A stretch of 64,000 nucleotides of DNA from Aquipseudomonas alcaligenes (GCF_900156545.1 NZ_FTNW01000001.1:124001-188000), one strand, 5' to 3'. Positions 19,033 to 28,790 are shown, counted from the first letter of the stretch. The notes: generated from the letters alone by a model not told the origin. Numbers and translations are program-made.

Positions 19033-20598
19033 TCAGGCGGTGGCCGGCTGCTGTTGTTCGAAGTGGTAACGCCCGGTGTGCAGGCTGGACGGGCCGAGGC
19101 GGGCGAACTTGATCATCAGGTACATCTCCACCACCAGCAGCAGGCTGTAGAAGGCGATCAGCGCGGTCAGCGAACCCCACACGTCACCGGCCGACAGGCT
19201 GGAAGCGGACAGGTGGGTGGGCAGCACTTCACCGATGGACCAGGGCTGGCGGCCATGCTCGGCCACGTACCAGCCGGTCTGCGCGGCGATCCACGGCAGC
19301 GGCAGGCTGAGCAGCGCCCACTTCAGCAGCCAGGGCTTGCGCTCCTCGTTCTTGCGCGCCGAGGCCCAGAAGGCGCAGGCGAACAGCGCCAGCATGAGGA
19401 AGCCGCAGGCGACCATGATGCGGAAGGTCCAGAACAGGCTGAACACGTTGGGGATGGTGTCCAGCGCGGCCTGCTTGATCTGCGCCTCGCTGGCGTCCAC
19501 CACCTTGGCGGTGTACTTCTTCAGCAGCAGGCCGTAGCCCAGGTCCTGCTTGACCGCCTCGAACGCGGCGATGGTCGCGGCGCTCTTGTCGCCGCCACGC
19601 AGCTGCTCCAGCAGCGCATAGGCCTGCATGCCGTTGCGGATGCGCAGCTCATGCTCGGCCACCAGTTGCTTGATGCCCTTGACCTCGGTGTCCAGCGAAC
19701 GGGTGGCAATCAGGCCCAGCGCGTAGGGAATCTTCACCGCGTAGTCGGTGCGCATCTCCTCCTGGTTGGGCAGGCCGAACAGAGTGAAACCGGCCGGCGC
19801 GGGGTGGGTTTCCCACTCGGCCTCGATGGCCGCCAGCTTGGTCTTCTGCACGTCGCCGATCTCGTAGCCGGACTCGTCACCCAGCACGATGACCGAGAGG
19901 ATCGAGGCCAGGCCAAAGGCCGAGGCGATGGCGAAGGAGCGGCGGGCGAAGCCCTGGTCACGCTTCTTCAGCAGGTAGTAGCTGGAAATCGCCAGGACGA
20001 AGATCGCCCCGGTGACATAGCCGGCCGCCACGGTATGCACGAACTTGACCTGCGCCACCGGGTTGAACAGCAGGGCGCCGAAGTCGGTCAGCTCCATGCG
20101 CATGGTTTCGTAGTTGAACTCCGCGCCGACCGGGTTCTGCATCCAGCCGTTGGCGATCAGGATCCACAGTGCCGAGAGGTTCGAGCCGATGGCCACCAGC
20201 CAGGTCACCACCAGGTGCTGGACCTTGGACAGGCGCTCCCAGCCGAAGAAGAACAGGCCGATGAAGGTCGATTCGAGGAAGAACGCCATCAGCCCCTCGA
20301 TGGCCAGCGGCGCGCCGAAGATGTCGCCGACGTAGTGGCTGTAGTAGGCCCAGTTGGTGCCGAACTGGAACTCCATGGTCAGCCCGGTGGTGACGCCGAG
20401 GGCGAAGTTGATGCCGAACAGCTTGCCCCAGAACTTGACCATGTCCTTGTAGACCTGCTTGCCGGTCATGACGTAGACCGACTCCATGATGGCAAGCAGG
20501 AAGGCCAGGCCCAGCGTCAGGGGCACGAACAGGAAGTGGTACATCGCGGTCATGGCGAATTGCAGGCGCGACAGGTCGACGACGGTTTCCGAGATCAT
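19033..20598 (-). CDS. cydA: Cytochrome bd ubiquinol oxidase subunit I
   Basis: The 521-residue subunit carries the haems. His21 follows the opening [18 protein letters not shown], His188 lies in [14 protein letters not shown], Glu101 and Glu109 lie in the [15 protein letters not shown] segment, and a Met near 395 is in [13 protein letters not shown]. The long quinol (Q) loop with [26 protein letters not shown] shows it is the E. coli CydA type rather than the short-loop CioA usual in P. aeruginosa. Its ATG overlaps the cydP stop by 4 bases. Expression under low oxygen is likely through the Anr box upstream. Confidence 0.96.
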   Translation of the reverse strand: MISETVVDLSRLQFAMTAMYHFLFVPLTLGLAFLLAIMESVYVMTGKQVYKDMVKFWGKLFGINFALGVTTGLTMEFQFGTNWAYYSHYVGDIFGAPLAIEGLMAFFLESTFIGLFFFGWERLSKVQHLVVTWLVAIGSNLSALWILIANGWMQNPVGAEFNYETMRMELTDFGALLFNPVAQVKFVHTVAAGYVTGAIFVLAISSYYLLKKRDQGFARRSFAIASAFGLASILSVIVLGDESGYEIGDVQKTKLAAIEAEWETHPAPAGFTLFGLPNQEEMRTDYAVKIPYALGLIATRSLDTEVKGIKQLVAEHELRIRNGMQAYALLEQLRGGDKSAATIAAFEAVKQDLGYGLLLKKYTAKVVDASEAQIKQAALDTIPNVFSLFWTFRIMVACGFLMLALFACAFWASARKNEERKPWLLKWALLSLPLPWIAAQTGWYVAEHGRQPWSIGEVLPTHLSASSLSAGDVWGSLTALIAFYSLLLVVEMYLMIKFARLGPSSLHTGRYHFEQQQPATA

Positions 20599-20804
20599 CT
20601 CGGGGTCTCCTCGGCAAGGGGGGAAGACGGTGTGGCAGGACGGCTGAACAGGTGGCTGTCCAGGCGTTCGGTGCCGTTTTCAGGCAGGGTCGGTTGGTCG
20701 AACCAGATGGCCTTGATGCCCATCAGGAGCACGAGCTTGACCAGCAAAATCACGCCGATCTCGCGGACCAGCGGGATTCGCCAGGGGGATTGGCTGTTTT
20801 TCAT
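20595..20804 (-). CDS. cydP: Cytochrome oxidase putative small subunit CydP
   Basis: A 69-residue protein with one hydrophobic helix, [23 protein letters not shown], and a polar tail. The [17 protein letters not shown] and IKAIWF pattern is that of CydP, a small protein encoded just before cydAB in beta- and gammaproteobacteria. Start 20804 is chosen because the longer frame to 20927 would run into the Anr box and promoter. Overlap with cydA is ATGA. The upstream site AGGCGCTGCAAG is weak. Confidence 0.82.
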   Translation of the reverse strand: MKNSQSPWRIPLVREIGVILLVKLVLLMGIKAIWFDQPTLPENGTERLDSHLFSRPATPSSPLAEETPR

Positions 20805-20885
20805 CTTGCAGCGCCTGGTGAGTCGGGGTGGCCTTGCTGCCTGGGAGGCGGGCAGGGGTGCCGGGTTCTTTGCTGATGGAGTGCG

Positions 20886-20927
20886 AAGATACCCATGGGG
20901 GTATGCGGGAGTGTTGACTGATGTCAA
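20886..20927 (-). promoter_or_regulatory. Anr/FNR-type class II promoter of the cyd operon
   Basis: TTGACTGATGTCAA at 20914-20927 is a perfect TTGAC-N4-GTCAA palindrome, matching the Pseudomonas Anr/Dnr half-site. On the minus strand a -10-like TATCTT lies at 20891-20886. The centre of the box is 32 bases from the centre of the -10, exactly what a class II (-41.5) activator site requires. A second palindrome, ATACCC-ATGG-GGGTAT (20889-20904), overlaps the -10 and could be a repressor site. The inferred leader to cydP is about 75 bases. Confidence 0.75.
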
Positions 20928-21058
20928 CGTGATGGCGGTTAGTTGGGCGGGGTGGTGTGGTGCGGTGTCGCAGTTACGGTGTTCTTTGTGGGCGCGTATA
21001 TGGGCGCTGCATTCTTGTATCTGTGTTCACGCTTATTGGCGTGCTGGCTGAGGCACAG

Positions 21059-21702
21059 GTTCCGCCCTGCTGGGCGGGTCACTTTTTCCAGTCGCGGAAA
21101 AAGTAACCAAAAACGCTTGCCCCCGACATCCGGCCCCGCCTGCGGCGGGGTTCCCTCACTCCATCATCGCTCCAGGGGCACGCCGCGAAGGGCCATCCCT
21201 GGCCCATCGCGTCTTTCGCGGCATCCATGCCGCTCAACCCCTTCCGCAATGATTCCGTTCGGCCTCCTGAAGGGGGCGATTGGAGTTGCCTGAAAGTTCT
21301 GCATTCTTGTCCTGATGGTTCCCACAACGCTCTGCGTCAAAGCGCTGCCAGAAGTACAAAACAAGCAATGGCAGCAAAGCGTGAACGGCTGCATTCCCAC
21401 GCAAAGCGTGGGAACGATCAATGCGCGAAGCGCCAAGAAAAACCACCAAGCACCTCGGAGCCCGAGTCCCCGTCAGTAGGCCGAGTGGAGGTGTTGCGCA
21501 GGGGGACGAGCCGCAGGGATGCGGCGAGAGGCGTAAAGGGCCAGGACGGCCGTTGTGCGCCGGCCCCCGGAGCGGCACCGGAGGGAGGGAAGTCTGGCCT
21601 CAGGCCAGACCCGGATGCCGGGGTGGCCTTCTCTTTGGTTACTTTATCTTGGTCGGGGCGGCCATCCGCAAACAAGAGAAAGTAACTCGCCGTAAGGGCG
21701 AA
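21059..21702. repeat. Long palindromic repeat element, copy 1
   Basis: About 644 bases between the cyd promoter region and the LprI-like gene. It starts with GTTCCGCCCTGCTGGGCGGG and a hairpin (ACTTTTTCC/GGAAAAAGT) followed by AAAGTAACCAAA. It ends with TTTGGTTACTTT, a CAAGAGAAAGTAAC arm and TCGCC. The first ~120 bases are almost identical to 62870 onwards and the tail to that copy's tail. The middle has a TTCCCACGCAAAGCGTGGGAA palindrome. ORFs inside it are off-frame artefacts. The preceding bases 20928-21058 show nothing recognisable. Confidence 0.85.
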
Positions 21703-21850
21703 AGGGGGGGCGTTCCAGTAGTCTGGAAAATAAATTTGTCCCCTTTACTGCAAGTATTTTTAGCGCGGCGTGCTACCGAACCTGCCTATTTGATAGCGGC
21801 CCAGCTACCATCCAGCGCTCAAGGAGTTTCTTACGCTGCGAGGGAATGCG

Positions 21851-23212
21851 ATGCCGTTGAGTCTGTGTGCGAAGGGTGGACTGGCAGGGTTGCTGATGGG
21901 GGTGGCAACAGTGAGCCATGGAGCGGATATCTGCTCTGACAAAACCACTTGGCCGGAGTCGGCGATCTGTAAAAGCCGAGGAGTTAGCAACCTCGATGAT
22001 CAGCTCAACTCTATTTACCGACTGCTTCGAGACGTCACAACCGAAAAAAACGCGTTGCTTAACGAACAACGGCAGTGGCTGACTTCAGCGCGCAACGCCT
22101 GCTCCAATGAAGCGTGTCTGATGGACGTCTACCGTGCCAGAGTGGCGCAACTGAGCGCCCGTTTTGGTCATGCCATGCAGATCAGCGCACAAGCGTTTTC
22201 CAATCAGGAGGCTCGCCAAACCTGTGAGGCCATTGCGAAGAAGGCGAGTAACGGTGAACTGGCCAAACTGGAGATACCACCGGTATGGAATGGCTGGGAT
22301 CAGCGCGAACAGTATCCTCAAGAAGGCATCCTCTCCTACGACGAACAGGCGAAGCTAGAGGCGAACCTAAATCGGCCGGCGGCTGTTTATCTGCTTCGAA
22401 CTGCTGCCGATAAAGCCCCGCGGCGTCTTGTCGAGTTCTATACAGGGGGAACCTGTAGTTCTTCGCAAATTTTCGACTTGGAACATGCATTGAATACTGG
22501 CGGTTTTGTCGAAAGCAGCGGCGTCGAGGCTGTGAGCGATCCTGAGGAGATGGTGCGTTGGGCGTATTGGGGAGGCGGTGACTATCCAATCGTCTACAAC
22601 CAGCGTTTGTTACTAGTGGCTTCGTCAGGTGATCGAAACCAGGCGCAGCTAGTGTCCTGGGTAAAACCTGATGGTCTGGTAAGGCCGCTATGCCTGCTAG
22701 GTAGACTTGCCTCTTCATCGACGGTTGCCAAAGCGGCGATACCGGAGCTGTGCTCGCAAGTCGCCGACGGCAAGCTCGAATCGCTCGGCTGGCTGGATAT
22801 CACCGATAAAACCGGGCGCGAAGACGGTGATTCGTTTACCAAACGCTACGGTACGTATGCCTCTTGGGTAGGTCTGCTGCAGGTCGATCTGGACGGCGAT
22901 GGCAAACGGGAAAACCTCGGTCGTTTTGTATATGACTCCGGAGCTGGGTGTGGGCGAACAGACATCTCCTTGCGGCTGCTCTCTGAAGACCTTAGTCACG
23001 CAATTGACACGCCGTTGGGTAAGTCCCTCAACGACTTGTCGGGCGGCTCGCTCGATGTGTACGAAAATGCTGGCCGTTACTACTTCGCCTCGAACGACGG
23101 CAGCCACCGCGACGGTCTCGTGCAACTGAACAATGGCAAGGTCGAGCAGGTGTGCGAGTTCAAGCTCCTTACCCAACGAGCCATCACCACATTCTTCGAT
23201 CTGACGCAGTAG
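21851..23212 (+). CDS. Exported protein with N-terminal LprI/DUF1311 domain
   Basis: The 453-residue product has a signal peptide (GLAGLLMGVATVSHGA, cleavage near residue 25), then an LprI-type domain at about 26-100 with LDDQLNSIYRLLRD and NEACLMDVYRARVAQL. LprI-like proteins inhibit lysozyme or are Cys-linked periplasmic proteins. The rest, 100-453, contains further Cys residues and VDLDGDGKRENLGRFVYDSGAGCG, like FG-GAP/calcium-loop segments, and is unassigned. Base composition is visibly more AT-rich than the neighbours and a large repeat lies just upstream, both consistent with acquisition. The start at 21851 has CGAGGGA upstream. Confidence 0.72.
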   Translation: MPLSLCAKGGLAGLLMGVATVSHGADICSDKTTWPESAICKSRGVSNLDDQLNSIYRLLRDVTTEKNALLNEQRQWLTSARNACSNEACLMDVYRARVAQLSARFGHAMQISAQAFSNQEARQTCEAIAKKASNGELAKLEIPPVWNGWDQREQYPQEGILSYDEQAKLEANLNRPAAVYLLRTAADKAPRRLVEFYTGGTCSSSQIFDLEHALNTGGFVESSGVEAVSDPEEMVRWAYWGGGDYPIVYNQRLLLVASSGDRNQAQLVSWVKPDGLVRPLCLLGRLASSSTVAKAAIPELCSQVADGKLESLGWLDITDKTGREDGDSFTKRYGTYASWVGLLQVDLDGDGKRENLGRFVYDSGAGCGRTDISLRLLSEDLSHAIDTPLGKSLNDLSGGSLDVYENAGRYYFASNDGSHRDGLVQLNNGKVEQVCEFKLLTQRAITTFFDLTQ

Positions 23213-23385
23213 CGGTAGAGGCGGGGCGTGGCGCGAACACCACGCCAACCTCCCCAAAAGGAGGCCGAGGCCGCTCGGCAGGCTGCTTCCGCCAGCGGGA
23301 GAATAGGGGACAGATTTATTCCTCTACTCTGAACGTCCACTCCTGGTCGGTAGCAGCCATCAATACAAATGCACGCGTGTCCAAA

Positions 23386-23411
23386 GCGCTCAGTTTTACT
23401 GGGCGTTTTTA
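23386..23411. terminator. Rho-independent terminator between convergent genes
   Basis: CGCTCAGT and ACTGGGCG (one G-U pair) form an 8-bp stem with a short T loop, followed by TTTTTAG. It follows the LprI-like gene by about 175 bases and ends right at the convergent Lrp-family gene. Between 23213 and 23385 I see no other feature. Confidence 0.7.
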
Positions 23412-23414
23412 GAG

Positions 23415-23882
23415 TCAATCCAACGGCAACTCCGTAGTCCTCTTCACCTCACTCATCGCAATATGCGAGTGCGCCTCGTGCACATGCGGCCGCTGCAGCA
23501 GATGGTCGCGCAGGAAGCGCTCATAGTCGGCAATGTCCTTGGCCACCACCTTGAGCAGGTAGTCCGAACCGCCGGCCATGGTGTGGCACTCCAGCACCTG
23601 TGGGTAGCCGACCACCGCCTGCTCGAACTCCTCCAGGTTGCTGCGCCCGTGCGCCGAAAGCTTGATATCGACGAACACCGTGATGCCCAGGCCAAGCTTC
23701 TTCGGGTTGAGCAGGGCGACCTTGCGCTCGATCAGCCCTTCCTCCTGCATGCGGTGGATGCGGCGCCAGCAGGGTGATTGCGACAGCTCCACCTTCTCGG
23801 CGATCTCGGCGGCGGAGAGGTCGGCGTTGTGCTGCAGCAGGCGGAGGATGCGGCGGTCGATGGGGCTTAATGATTCCTGCAT
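23415..23882 (-). CDS. Lrp/AsnC-family transcriptional regulator
   Basis: A 155-residue regulator. The helix-turn-helix is at about 8-60 (LSPIDRRILRLLQHNADLSAAEIAEKVELSQSPCWRRIHRM), and the RAM/ligand domain follows with YPQVLECHTMAGGSDYLLKVVA. Such proteins sense amino acids. It is transcribed divergently from the indolepyruvate:ferredoxin oxidoreductase gene with a 198-base shared control region, so it probably regulates that gene and itself. It resembles BkdR-like activators but no identity with a named regulator is claimed. Confidence 0.9.
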   Translation of the reverse strand: MQESLSPIDRRILRLLQHNADLSAAEIAEKVELSQSPCWRRIHRMQEEGLIERKVALLNPKKLGLGITVFVDIKLSAHGRSNLEEFEQAVVGYPQVLECHTMAGGSDYLLKVVAKDIADYERFLRDHLLQRPHVHEAHSHIAMSEVKRTTELPLD

Positions 23883-23973
23883 GAATTGTTCTCTTTATTG
23901 GTCATGAAGGGATAAGTCATGCGCAGTATCTCGCTGCAGGCCCGAAAAAAGAAAGAAAAATCCAGAACTGCTC

Positions 23974-23989
23974 GGTCATAGTTTTGACC
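23974..23989. promoter_or_regulatory. GGTCA-N6-TGACC palindrome, candidate Lrp-family operator
   Basis: GGTCA-TAGTTT-TGACC is a 16-bp perfect inverted repeat in the divergent gap between the Lrp-family gene and the oxidoreductase gene, next to an A-rich tract (AAAAAAGAAAGAAAAA at 23945-23960). A related GGTCATGAAGGGATAAGTCA lies at about 23901. Position supports a regulator site; which protein binds is inferred from adjacency only. Confidence 0.5.
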
Positions 23990-24080
23990 ATGCGACTCGG
24001 CGCGGCGATCCCGCGCCCGGGTCAAACGGCGGCCTCCAAGAAGGGCCGCGTCGCTCACACAAGAATAAAAGGAGCGCACC

Positions 24081-27000
24081 ATGTCTCTGGCCGAAATCCG
24101 CCTGGACGACAAGTACCGTGTAGCCACGGGCCAGCTGTACCTCACCGGTACCCAGGCCCTGACCCGCCTGCCCATGCTGCAGAAGCAGCGTGATGCCGCC
24201 TTCGGCCTGAATACCGCCTGCTTTATCTCCGGCTACCGGGGCTCGCCCCTGGGCAACCTGGACAAGAGCCTGTGGGACGCCAAGCAGTTCCTCCAGGAAA
24301 ACCACATCCACTTCCAGCCCGGCGTCAACGAGGAGCTGGGCGCCACCGCCGTGTGGGGCAGCCAGCAGGCCAACCTGTTCCCCGGCGCGCGCTACGACGG
24401 CGTGTTCGCCATGTGGTACGGCAAGGGACCGGGCGTGGACCGCTGTGGCGACGTGTTCAAGCACGGCAACTCGGCCGGCGTGTCCCCGCATGGCGGTGTG
24501 CTGCTGCTGGCCGGCGATGACCACGGCTGCAAGTCCTCGACCATCGCCCACCAGAGCGAACATGCCTTTATCGCCGCGTCGATTCCGGTGCTCAATCCGG
24601 CCAACGTCCAGGAGATGCTCGACTACGGCATCATCGGCTGGGAGCTGTCGCGCTACAGCGGCTGCTGGGTGGCGCTCAAGACCATCGCCGAGAACGTCGA
24701 TTCCTCGGCCGTGGTGGACGTCGATCCGCTGCGCGTGCAGATCACTTTGCCGACCGATTTCCAGCTGCCGGAAGACGGCGTGCACATCCGCTGGCCGGAC
24801 CCGCCCCTGGCGCAGGAAAAGCGCCTGAACATGTACAAGATCTACGCCGCGCGGGCCTTCGCCCTGGCCAACAAGCTCGACCAGATCAAGCTCGACTCGC
24901 CCAACCCGCGCCTGGGCATCATCACCACCGGCAAGTCCTACCTGGACGTGCGCCAGGCCCTCGATGACCTTGGCCTGGACGAGGAGCTGTGCGCCAGGGT
25001 CGGCCTGCGCGTGCTGAAGATCGGCATGAGCTGGCCGCTGGAGCCGGTGTCCGTGCACAACTTCGCCGAAGGCCTGGATGAAATCCTGGTGGTGGAGGAG
25101 AAGCGCAGCATCATCGAGGACCAGCTCACCGGCCAGCTTTACAACTGGCCGGTCGGCAAGCGCCCGCGCGTGGTCGGCGAGTTCGACGAGCAGGGCAACT
25201 CGCTGCTGCCCAACCTGGCCGAGCTGACCCCGGCGATGATCGCCCGGGTGATCGCCAAGCGCCTGGCGCCGATCTACACCAGCCCGCAGATCGAGGAGCG
25301 CCTGGCCTTCCTCGCCGCCAAGGAAGCCGCGCTGGCCGCGCCCAAGCACGACACCAAGCGCACCCCGCACTTCTGCTCCGGCTGCCCGCACAACAGCTCC
25401 ACCCAGCTGCCGGAAGGCAGCCGCGCCCTCGGTGGCATCGGTTGCCACTACATGACCCAGTGGATGGACCGCCGTACCGATACCTTCACCCAGATGGGCG
25501 GCGAGGGCGCCACCTGGATCGGCCAGGCGCCGTTTACCGACACCAAGCATGTGTTCCAGAACCTCGGCGACGGCACCTACTTCCACTCCGGCCAACTGGC
25601 CCTGCGCGCGGCCGTGGCTTCGGGCGTCAACATCACCTACAAGATCCTCTACAACGATGCGGTGGCCATGACCGGCGGCCAGCCGATCGACGGCGAGCTG
25701 CGTATCGACCAGCTCAGCCAGCAGGTCTACGCCGAAGGCGTGAAACGCATCGCCCTGGTCAGCGATGAGCCGGACAAGTACCCGACCCGCGCCACCTTCG
25801 CGCCCATCGTCACCTTCCACCATCGTCGTGAGCTGGACGCCGTGCAGCGCGAGCTGCGCGAGATCAAGGGCACCACGGTCATCCTGTATGACCAGACCTG
25901 CGCCACCGAGAAGCGCCGCCGGCGCAAGCGCGGCAAGCTGGCCGATCCGCAGAAGCGCGCCTTCATCAACTCGGCCGTGTGCGAGGGCTGCGGTGACTGC
26001 AGCGTGAAGTCCAACTGCCTCTCTGTGCTGCCGCTGGAGACCGAGCTGGGGCGCAAGCGCGAGATCGACCAGAACGCCTGCAACAAGGACTTCTCCTGCG
26101 TCGAGGGCTTCTGCCCGAGCTTCGTCACCGTGCACGGCGGCGGCCTGCGCAAGCCCGAGGCCCTCGGCGCCAAGGCGCTGTTCGTGGCCCTGCCGGAGCC
26201 GCGTCAGCCGCAGCTCGACCGGCCCTGGAACATCCTCCTGCCGGGCGTGGGCGGTAGTGGCGTGACCACCGTCGGCGCCCTGCTAGGCATGGCCGCGCAC
26301 CTGGAAGGCAAGGGCTGCACCGTGCTCGACCAGGCCGGCCTGGCGCAGAAGTTCGGCCCGGTGATCAGCCACATCCGCATCGCTGCCAAGCAGGACGATA
26401 TCTATGCCGTGCGCATCGCTGCCGGCGAGACCGACCTGCTGCTGGCTTGCGACCTGGTGGTGGCGGCCGGCGAGGAATCCCTGGCCAAGCTCAACGACAA
26501 GATCGCCCACGCCGTGGTCAACAGCCACGAGGCGGCCACCGCCGAGTTCACCCGCAACCCGGACGCCCAGGTGCCCGGCGCGGCCATGCGCGAGGCGCTG
26601 GTGGAGGCGGTGGGTGAGGGCAAGACCCATTTCGTCGATGCCACCCGCCTGGCCACCGCGCTGCTCGGCGACACCATCGCCAGCAACCTGTTCATGCTGG
26701 GTTTCGCGTACCAAAAGGGTTTGGTGCCGGTCTCGGCCGAGGCTATCAACAAGGCCATCGAGCTCAACGGCGTGTCCATCCCGCTCAACCAGCAGGCCTT
26801 CCTCTGGGGCCGCCGTGCGGCCCATGACCTGGCCGCCGTGGAGCAGCTGGCCAAGCCGAAAACGCCCGATGCGCCGCGTTGCGAAACCTTCGACGAGATC
26901 GTCGCCGACCGCATGGCGCGCCTGACCGCCTACCAGGACGCGGCTTATGCGCAGCGCTACCTGGAACTGGTGACCCGCGTGCGCCAGGCCGACAGCGGCG

Positions 27001-27548
27001 CCGACCAGGCGCTGAGCCGCGCCGTGGCGCGCTACTACTTCAAGCTGCTGGCCTACAAGGACGAGTACGAAGTGGCGCGGCTGTACAGCGAGCCGGCCTT
27101 CCGTCAGGCGCTGGAGGCGCAGTTCGAGGGCGACTACCGCCTGCACTTCCACCTGGCGCCGAGCTGGCTGGCCAAGCCCGACCCGCGCACCGGCGCGCCG
27201 ATCAAGCGCGAGTTCGGCCCCTGGATGCTCAAGGTGTTCGGCGTACTGGCGCGTTTCAAGTTCCTCCGCGGCAGTGTGTTCGACCCCTTCGGCCACAGCG
27301 CCGAGCGCAAGGTCGAGCGCGAGCTGATCGAAGAGTACGAGCGGTGGATTGAGCTGCTGCTCAAGGAGCAGCGCCCGGACAACTACCGCACCGCGGTGGC
27401 CCTGGCCGAGCTGCCGGAGCAGATCCGTGGCTACGGCCACGTCAAGGAACACGCCCTGGCCAAGGCCCGCGAGCAGGCCGAGCAGCTCAAGGCGCGCTTG
27501 CTGGTCAGCGAGATCGCCGCAGTACAGCTGTTCGAGCCGGCTGCCTGA
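24081..27548 (+). CDS. Fused indolepyruvate:ferredoxin oxidoreductase
   Basis: The 1155-residue protein joins the alpha (TPP) and beta/gamma parts of a 2-oxoacid:ferredoxin oxidoreductase. It shows SGYRGSPLGNLDKSLWDAK near the N-terminus, the TPP-domain entry CSGCPHNSSTQLPEGSRALGGIGCHYM, a Cys-rich segment CEGCGDCSVKSNC...CNKDFSCVEGFCPSF, and the gamma domain PGVGGSGVTTVGALLGMAA. It decarboxylates arylpyruvates (indole-, phenyl- or 4-hydroxyphenylpyruvate) to aryl-acetyl-CoA. AAAGGAGCGCACC precedes the ATG. The neighbours (Leu/Phe-type dehydrogenase, AroP) support amino-acid catabolism. Confidence 0.92.
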   Translation: MSLAEIRLDDKYRVATGQLYLTGTQALTRLPMLQKQRDAAFGLNTACFISGYRGSPLGNLDKSLWDAKQFLQENHIHFQPGVNEELGATAVWGSQQANLFPGARYDGVFAMWYGKGPGVDRCGDVFKHGNSAGVSPHGGVLLLAGDDHGCKSSTIAHQSEHAFIAASIPVLNPANVQEMLDYGIIGWELSRYSGCWVALKTIAENVDSSAVVDVDPLRVQITLPTDFQLPEDGVHIRWPDPPLAQEKRLNMYKIYAARAFALANKLDQIKLDSPNPRLGIITTGKSYLDVRQALDDLGLDEELCARVGLRVLKIGMSWPLEPVSVHNFAEGLDEILVVEEKRSIIEDQLTGQLYNWPVGKRPRVVGEFDEQGNSLLPNLAELTPAMIARVIAKRLAPIYTSPQIEERLAFLAAKEAALAAPKHDTKRTPHFCSGCPHNSSTQLPEGSRALGGIGCHYMTQWMDRRTDTFTQMGGEGATWIGQAPFTDTKHVFQNLGDGTYFHSGQLALRAAVASGVNITYKILYNDAVAMTGGQPIDGELRIDQLSQQVYAEGVKRIALVSDEPDKYPTRATFAPIVTFHHRRELDAVQRELREIKGTTVILYDQTCATEKRRRRKRGKLADPQKRAFINSAVCEGCGDCSVKSNCLSVLPLETELGRKREIDQNACNKDFSCVEGFCPSFVTVHGGGLRKPEALGAKALFVALPEPRQPQLDRPWNILLPGVGGSGVTTVGALLGMAAHLEGKGCTVLDQAGLAQKFGPVISHIRIAAKQDDIYAVRIAAGETDLLLACDLVVAAGEESLAKLNDKIAHAVVNSHEAATAEFTRNPDAQVPGAAMREALVEAVGEGKTHFVDATRLATALLGDTIASNLFMLGFAYQKGLVPVSAEAINKAIELNGVSIPLNQQAFLWGRRAAHDLAAVEQLAKPKTPDAPRCETFDEIVADRMARLTAYQDAAYAQRYLELVTRVRQADSGADQALSRAVARYYFKLLAYKDEYEVARLYSEPAFRQALEAQFEGDYRLHFHLAPSWLAKPDPRTGAPIKREFGPWMLKVFGVLARFKFLRGSVFDPFGHSAERKVERELIEEYERWIELLLKEQRPDNYRTAVALAELPEQIRGYGHVKEHALAKAREQAEQLKARLLVSEIAAVQLFEPAA

Positions 27549-27554
27549 AAAGTC

Positions 27555-27690
27555 GCCCTCTCCCCTAGCCCCTCTCCCATAAATGGGAGAGGGGAACAGG
27601 TGCTCCCTCTCCCGCTTGCGGGAGAGGGCTGGGGAGAGGGTGGAACTCCCATCCGGCCTTCGGCCACCTTCTCCCAACGGGAGAAGGGTG
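27555..27690. repeat. CCCTCTCCC-type palindromic repeats (three units)
   Basis: The gap between the oxidoreductase and the dehydrogenase contains CCCCTCTCCCataaatGGGAGAGGGG, CCCTCTCCCgcttgcGGGAGAGGG, and CTTCTCCCaacGGGAGAAGG. They belong to the same family as at 15626 and occupy most of the 189-base gap. Confidence 0.85.
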
Positions 27691-27737
27691 TTCGTGCTCA
27701 CTCAACATTCCATATCCAACAAGAACAGAGAATCCCC

Positions 27738-28790
27738 ATGCCCGTCTTCACCCATATCGACTTCGACCACCACGAGCAGGTGGTTTTCGGCCACGACCAG
27801 GCCAGCGGCCTCAAGGCCATCATTGCCGTGCACGACACCACCCTTGGCCCGGCCCTGGGCGGGTGCCGCATGTGGAACTACGCCAGCGACGAGGAGGCCC
27901 TGCGCGACGTGCTGCGCCTGTCCCGTGGCATGACCTACAAGTCCGCGCTGGCGCGCCTGCCGCTGGGCGGCGGCAAGGCGGTGATCATCGGCGATCCGCG
28001 CAGCGGCAAGAGCGAGGCGCTGTTCCAGGCCATGGGCGACTTCGTCGACAGGCTCGGCGGGCGCTACATCACCGCCGCCGACTCCGGCACCGGCGTGGCC
28101 GAGATGCAGATCATGGCCCAGCGCACCCGCCACGTGGCCGGCGCCGGTCAGCGCGAGGCCTTCGACGGCGGCAGTCGCGACGGCAATCCCTCGCCATCCA
28201 CCGCTTACGGGGTGTTCGTCGGTATCCGCGCTGCGGTGCGCCATCGCCTCGGCCGCGACGACCTCAAGGGTCTCAGGGTGGCCATCCAGGGCGTCGGCGA
28301 GGTCGGTTTCAGCCTGGCCAAGCACCTCAAGGGTGCCGGCGCCGAGCTGTGGGTGACCGACATCTTCGAGGCCAACCAGCGCCGCGCCGTGGAGCAGCTG
28401 GGCGCCCGCGCCGTGGGCCAGCACGAGTTCTTCGGCCTCGACGTGGACGTGTTCGCCCCCTGTGCCCTGGGCGCCATCGTCAACCCGCAGACCCTGGAGG
28501 CGCTGCGCGCGCCGATCATCGCCGGCGCCGCCAACAACCAGCTGGCCAGCCCGGAGCTGGCCGAGCAGCTGCGCCGCCGCGACTGCCTGTACGCACCGGA
28601 TTACGCGATCAACGCCGGCGGCATCATCGACGTGTGCTACGAGCGCACCGGCGGCAGCACCGCCGAGCTGAAGGCGCACATCGAGGGCATCGAGACGACC
28701 CTGGCGGAAATCTTCCAGCGCGCCGCGGCCGAGGGCGCCACCACCACCGCCATCGCCGACCGCATGGCGCGTGAGCGCCTCGGCCGCTAG
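27738..28790 (+). CDS. Leu/Phe/Val/Glu-type amino-acid dehydrogenase
   Basis: The 350-residue NAD-dependent dehydrogenase has the catalytic region [20 protein letters not shown] with its lysines and the C-terminal Rossmann motif [17 protein letters not shown], followed by [12 protein letters not shown]. It resembles leucine/phenylalanine dehydrogenases in length. It deaminates an amino acid to its 2-oxoacid, which would feed the upstream IOR. ATG 27738 gives the family N-terminus [15 protein letters not shown]; the frame from 27600 runs through repeats. The exact substrate (Phe, Leu or Val) is undecided. Confidence 0.87.
   Translation: MPVFTHIDFDHHEQVVFGHDQASGLKAIIAVHDTTLGPALGGCRMWNYASDEEALRDVLRLSRGMTYKSALARLPLGGGKAVIIGDPRSGKSEALFQAMGDFVDRLGGRYITAADSGTGVAEMQIMAQRTRHVAGAGQREAFDGGSRDGNPSPSTAYGVFVGIRAAVRHRLGRDDLKGLRVAIQGVGEVGFSLAKHLKGAGAELWVTDIFEANQRRAVEQLGARAVGQHEFFGLDVDVFAPCALGAIVNPQTLEALRAPIIAGAANNQLASPELAEQLRRRDCLYAPDYAINAGGIIDVCYERTGGSTAELKAHIEGIETTLAEIFQRAAAEGATTTAIADRMARERLGR

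Noticed and set aside
19021..21051. 676-residue open frame on the plus strand across cydA
   Set aside because: Antisense to cydA and cydP, low-complexity Gln/Gly/His-rich translation, no family match, and it crosses the cyd promoter.
21079..21685. Several ORFs of 80-170 codons inside the palindromic element
   Set aside because: They occur on both strands because the element is palindromic, share no start or ribosome site, and are not kept between the two copies.
23976..26135. 719-residue open frame on the minus strand
   Set aside because: It is antisense to the well-supported indolepyruvate oxidoreductase; its Gly/His/Val/Leu-rich composition is the usual mirror of a high-GC gene.
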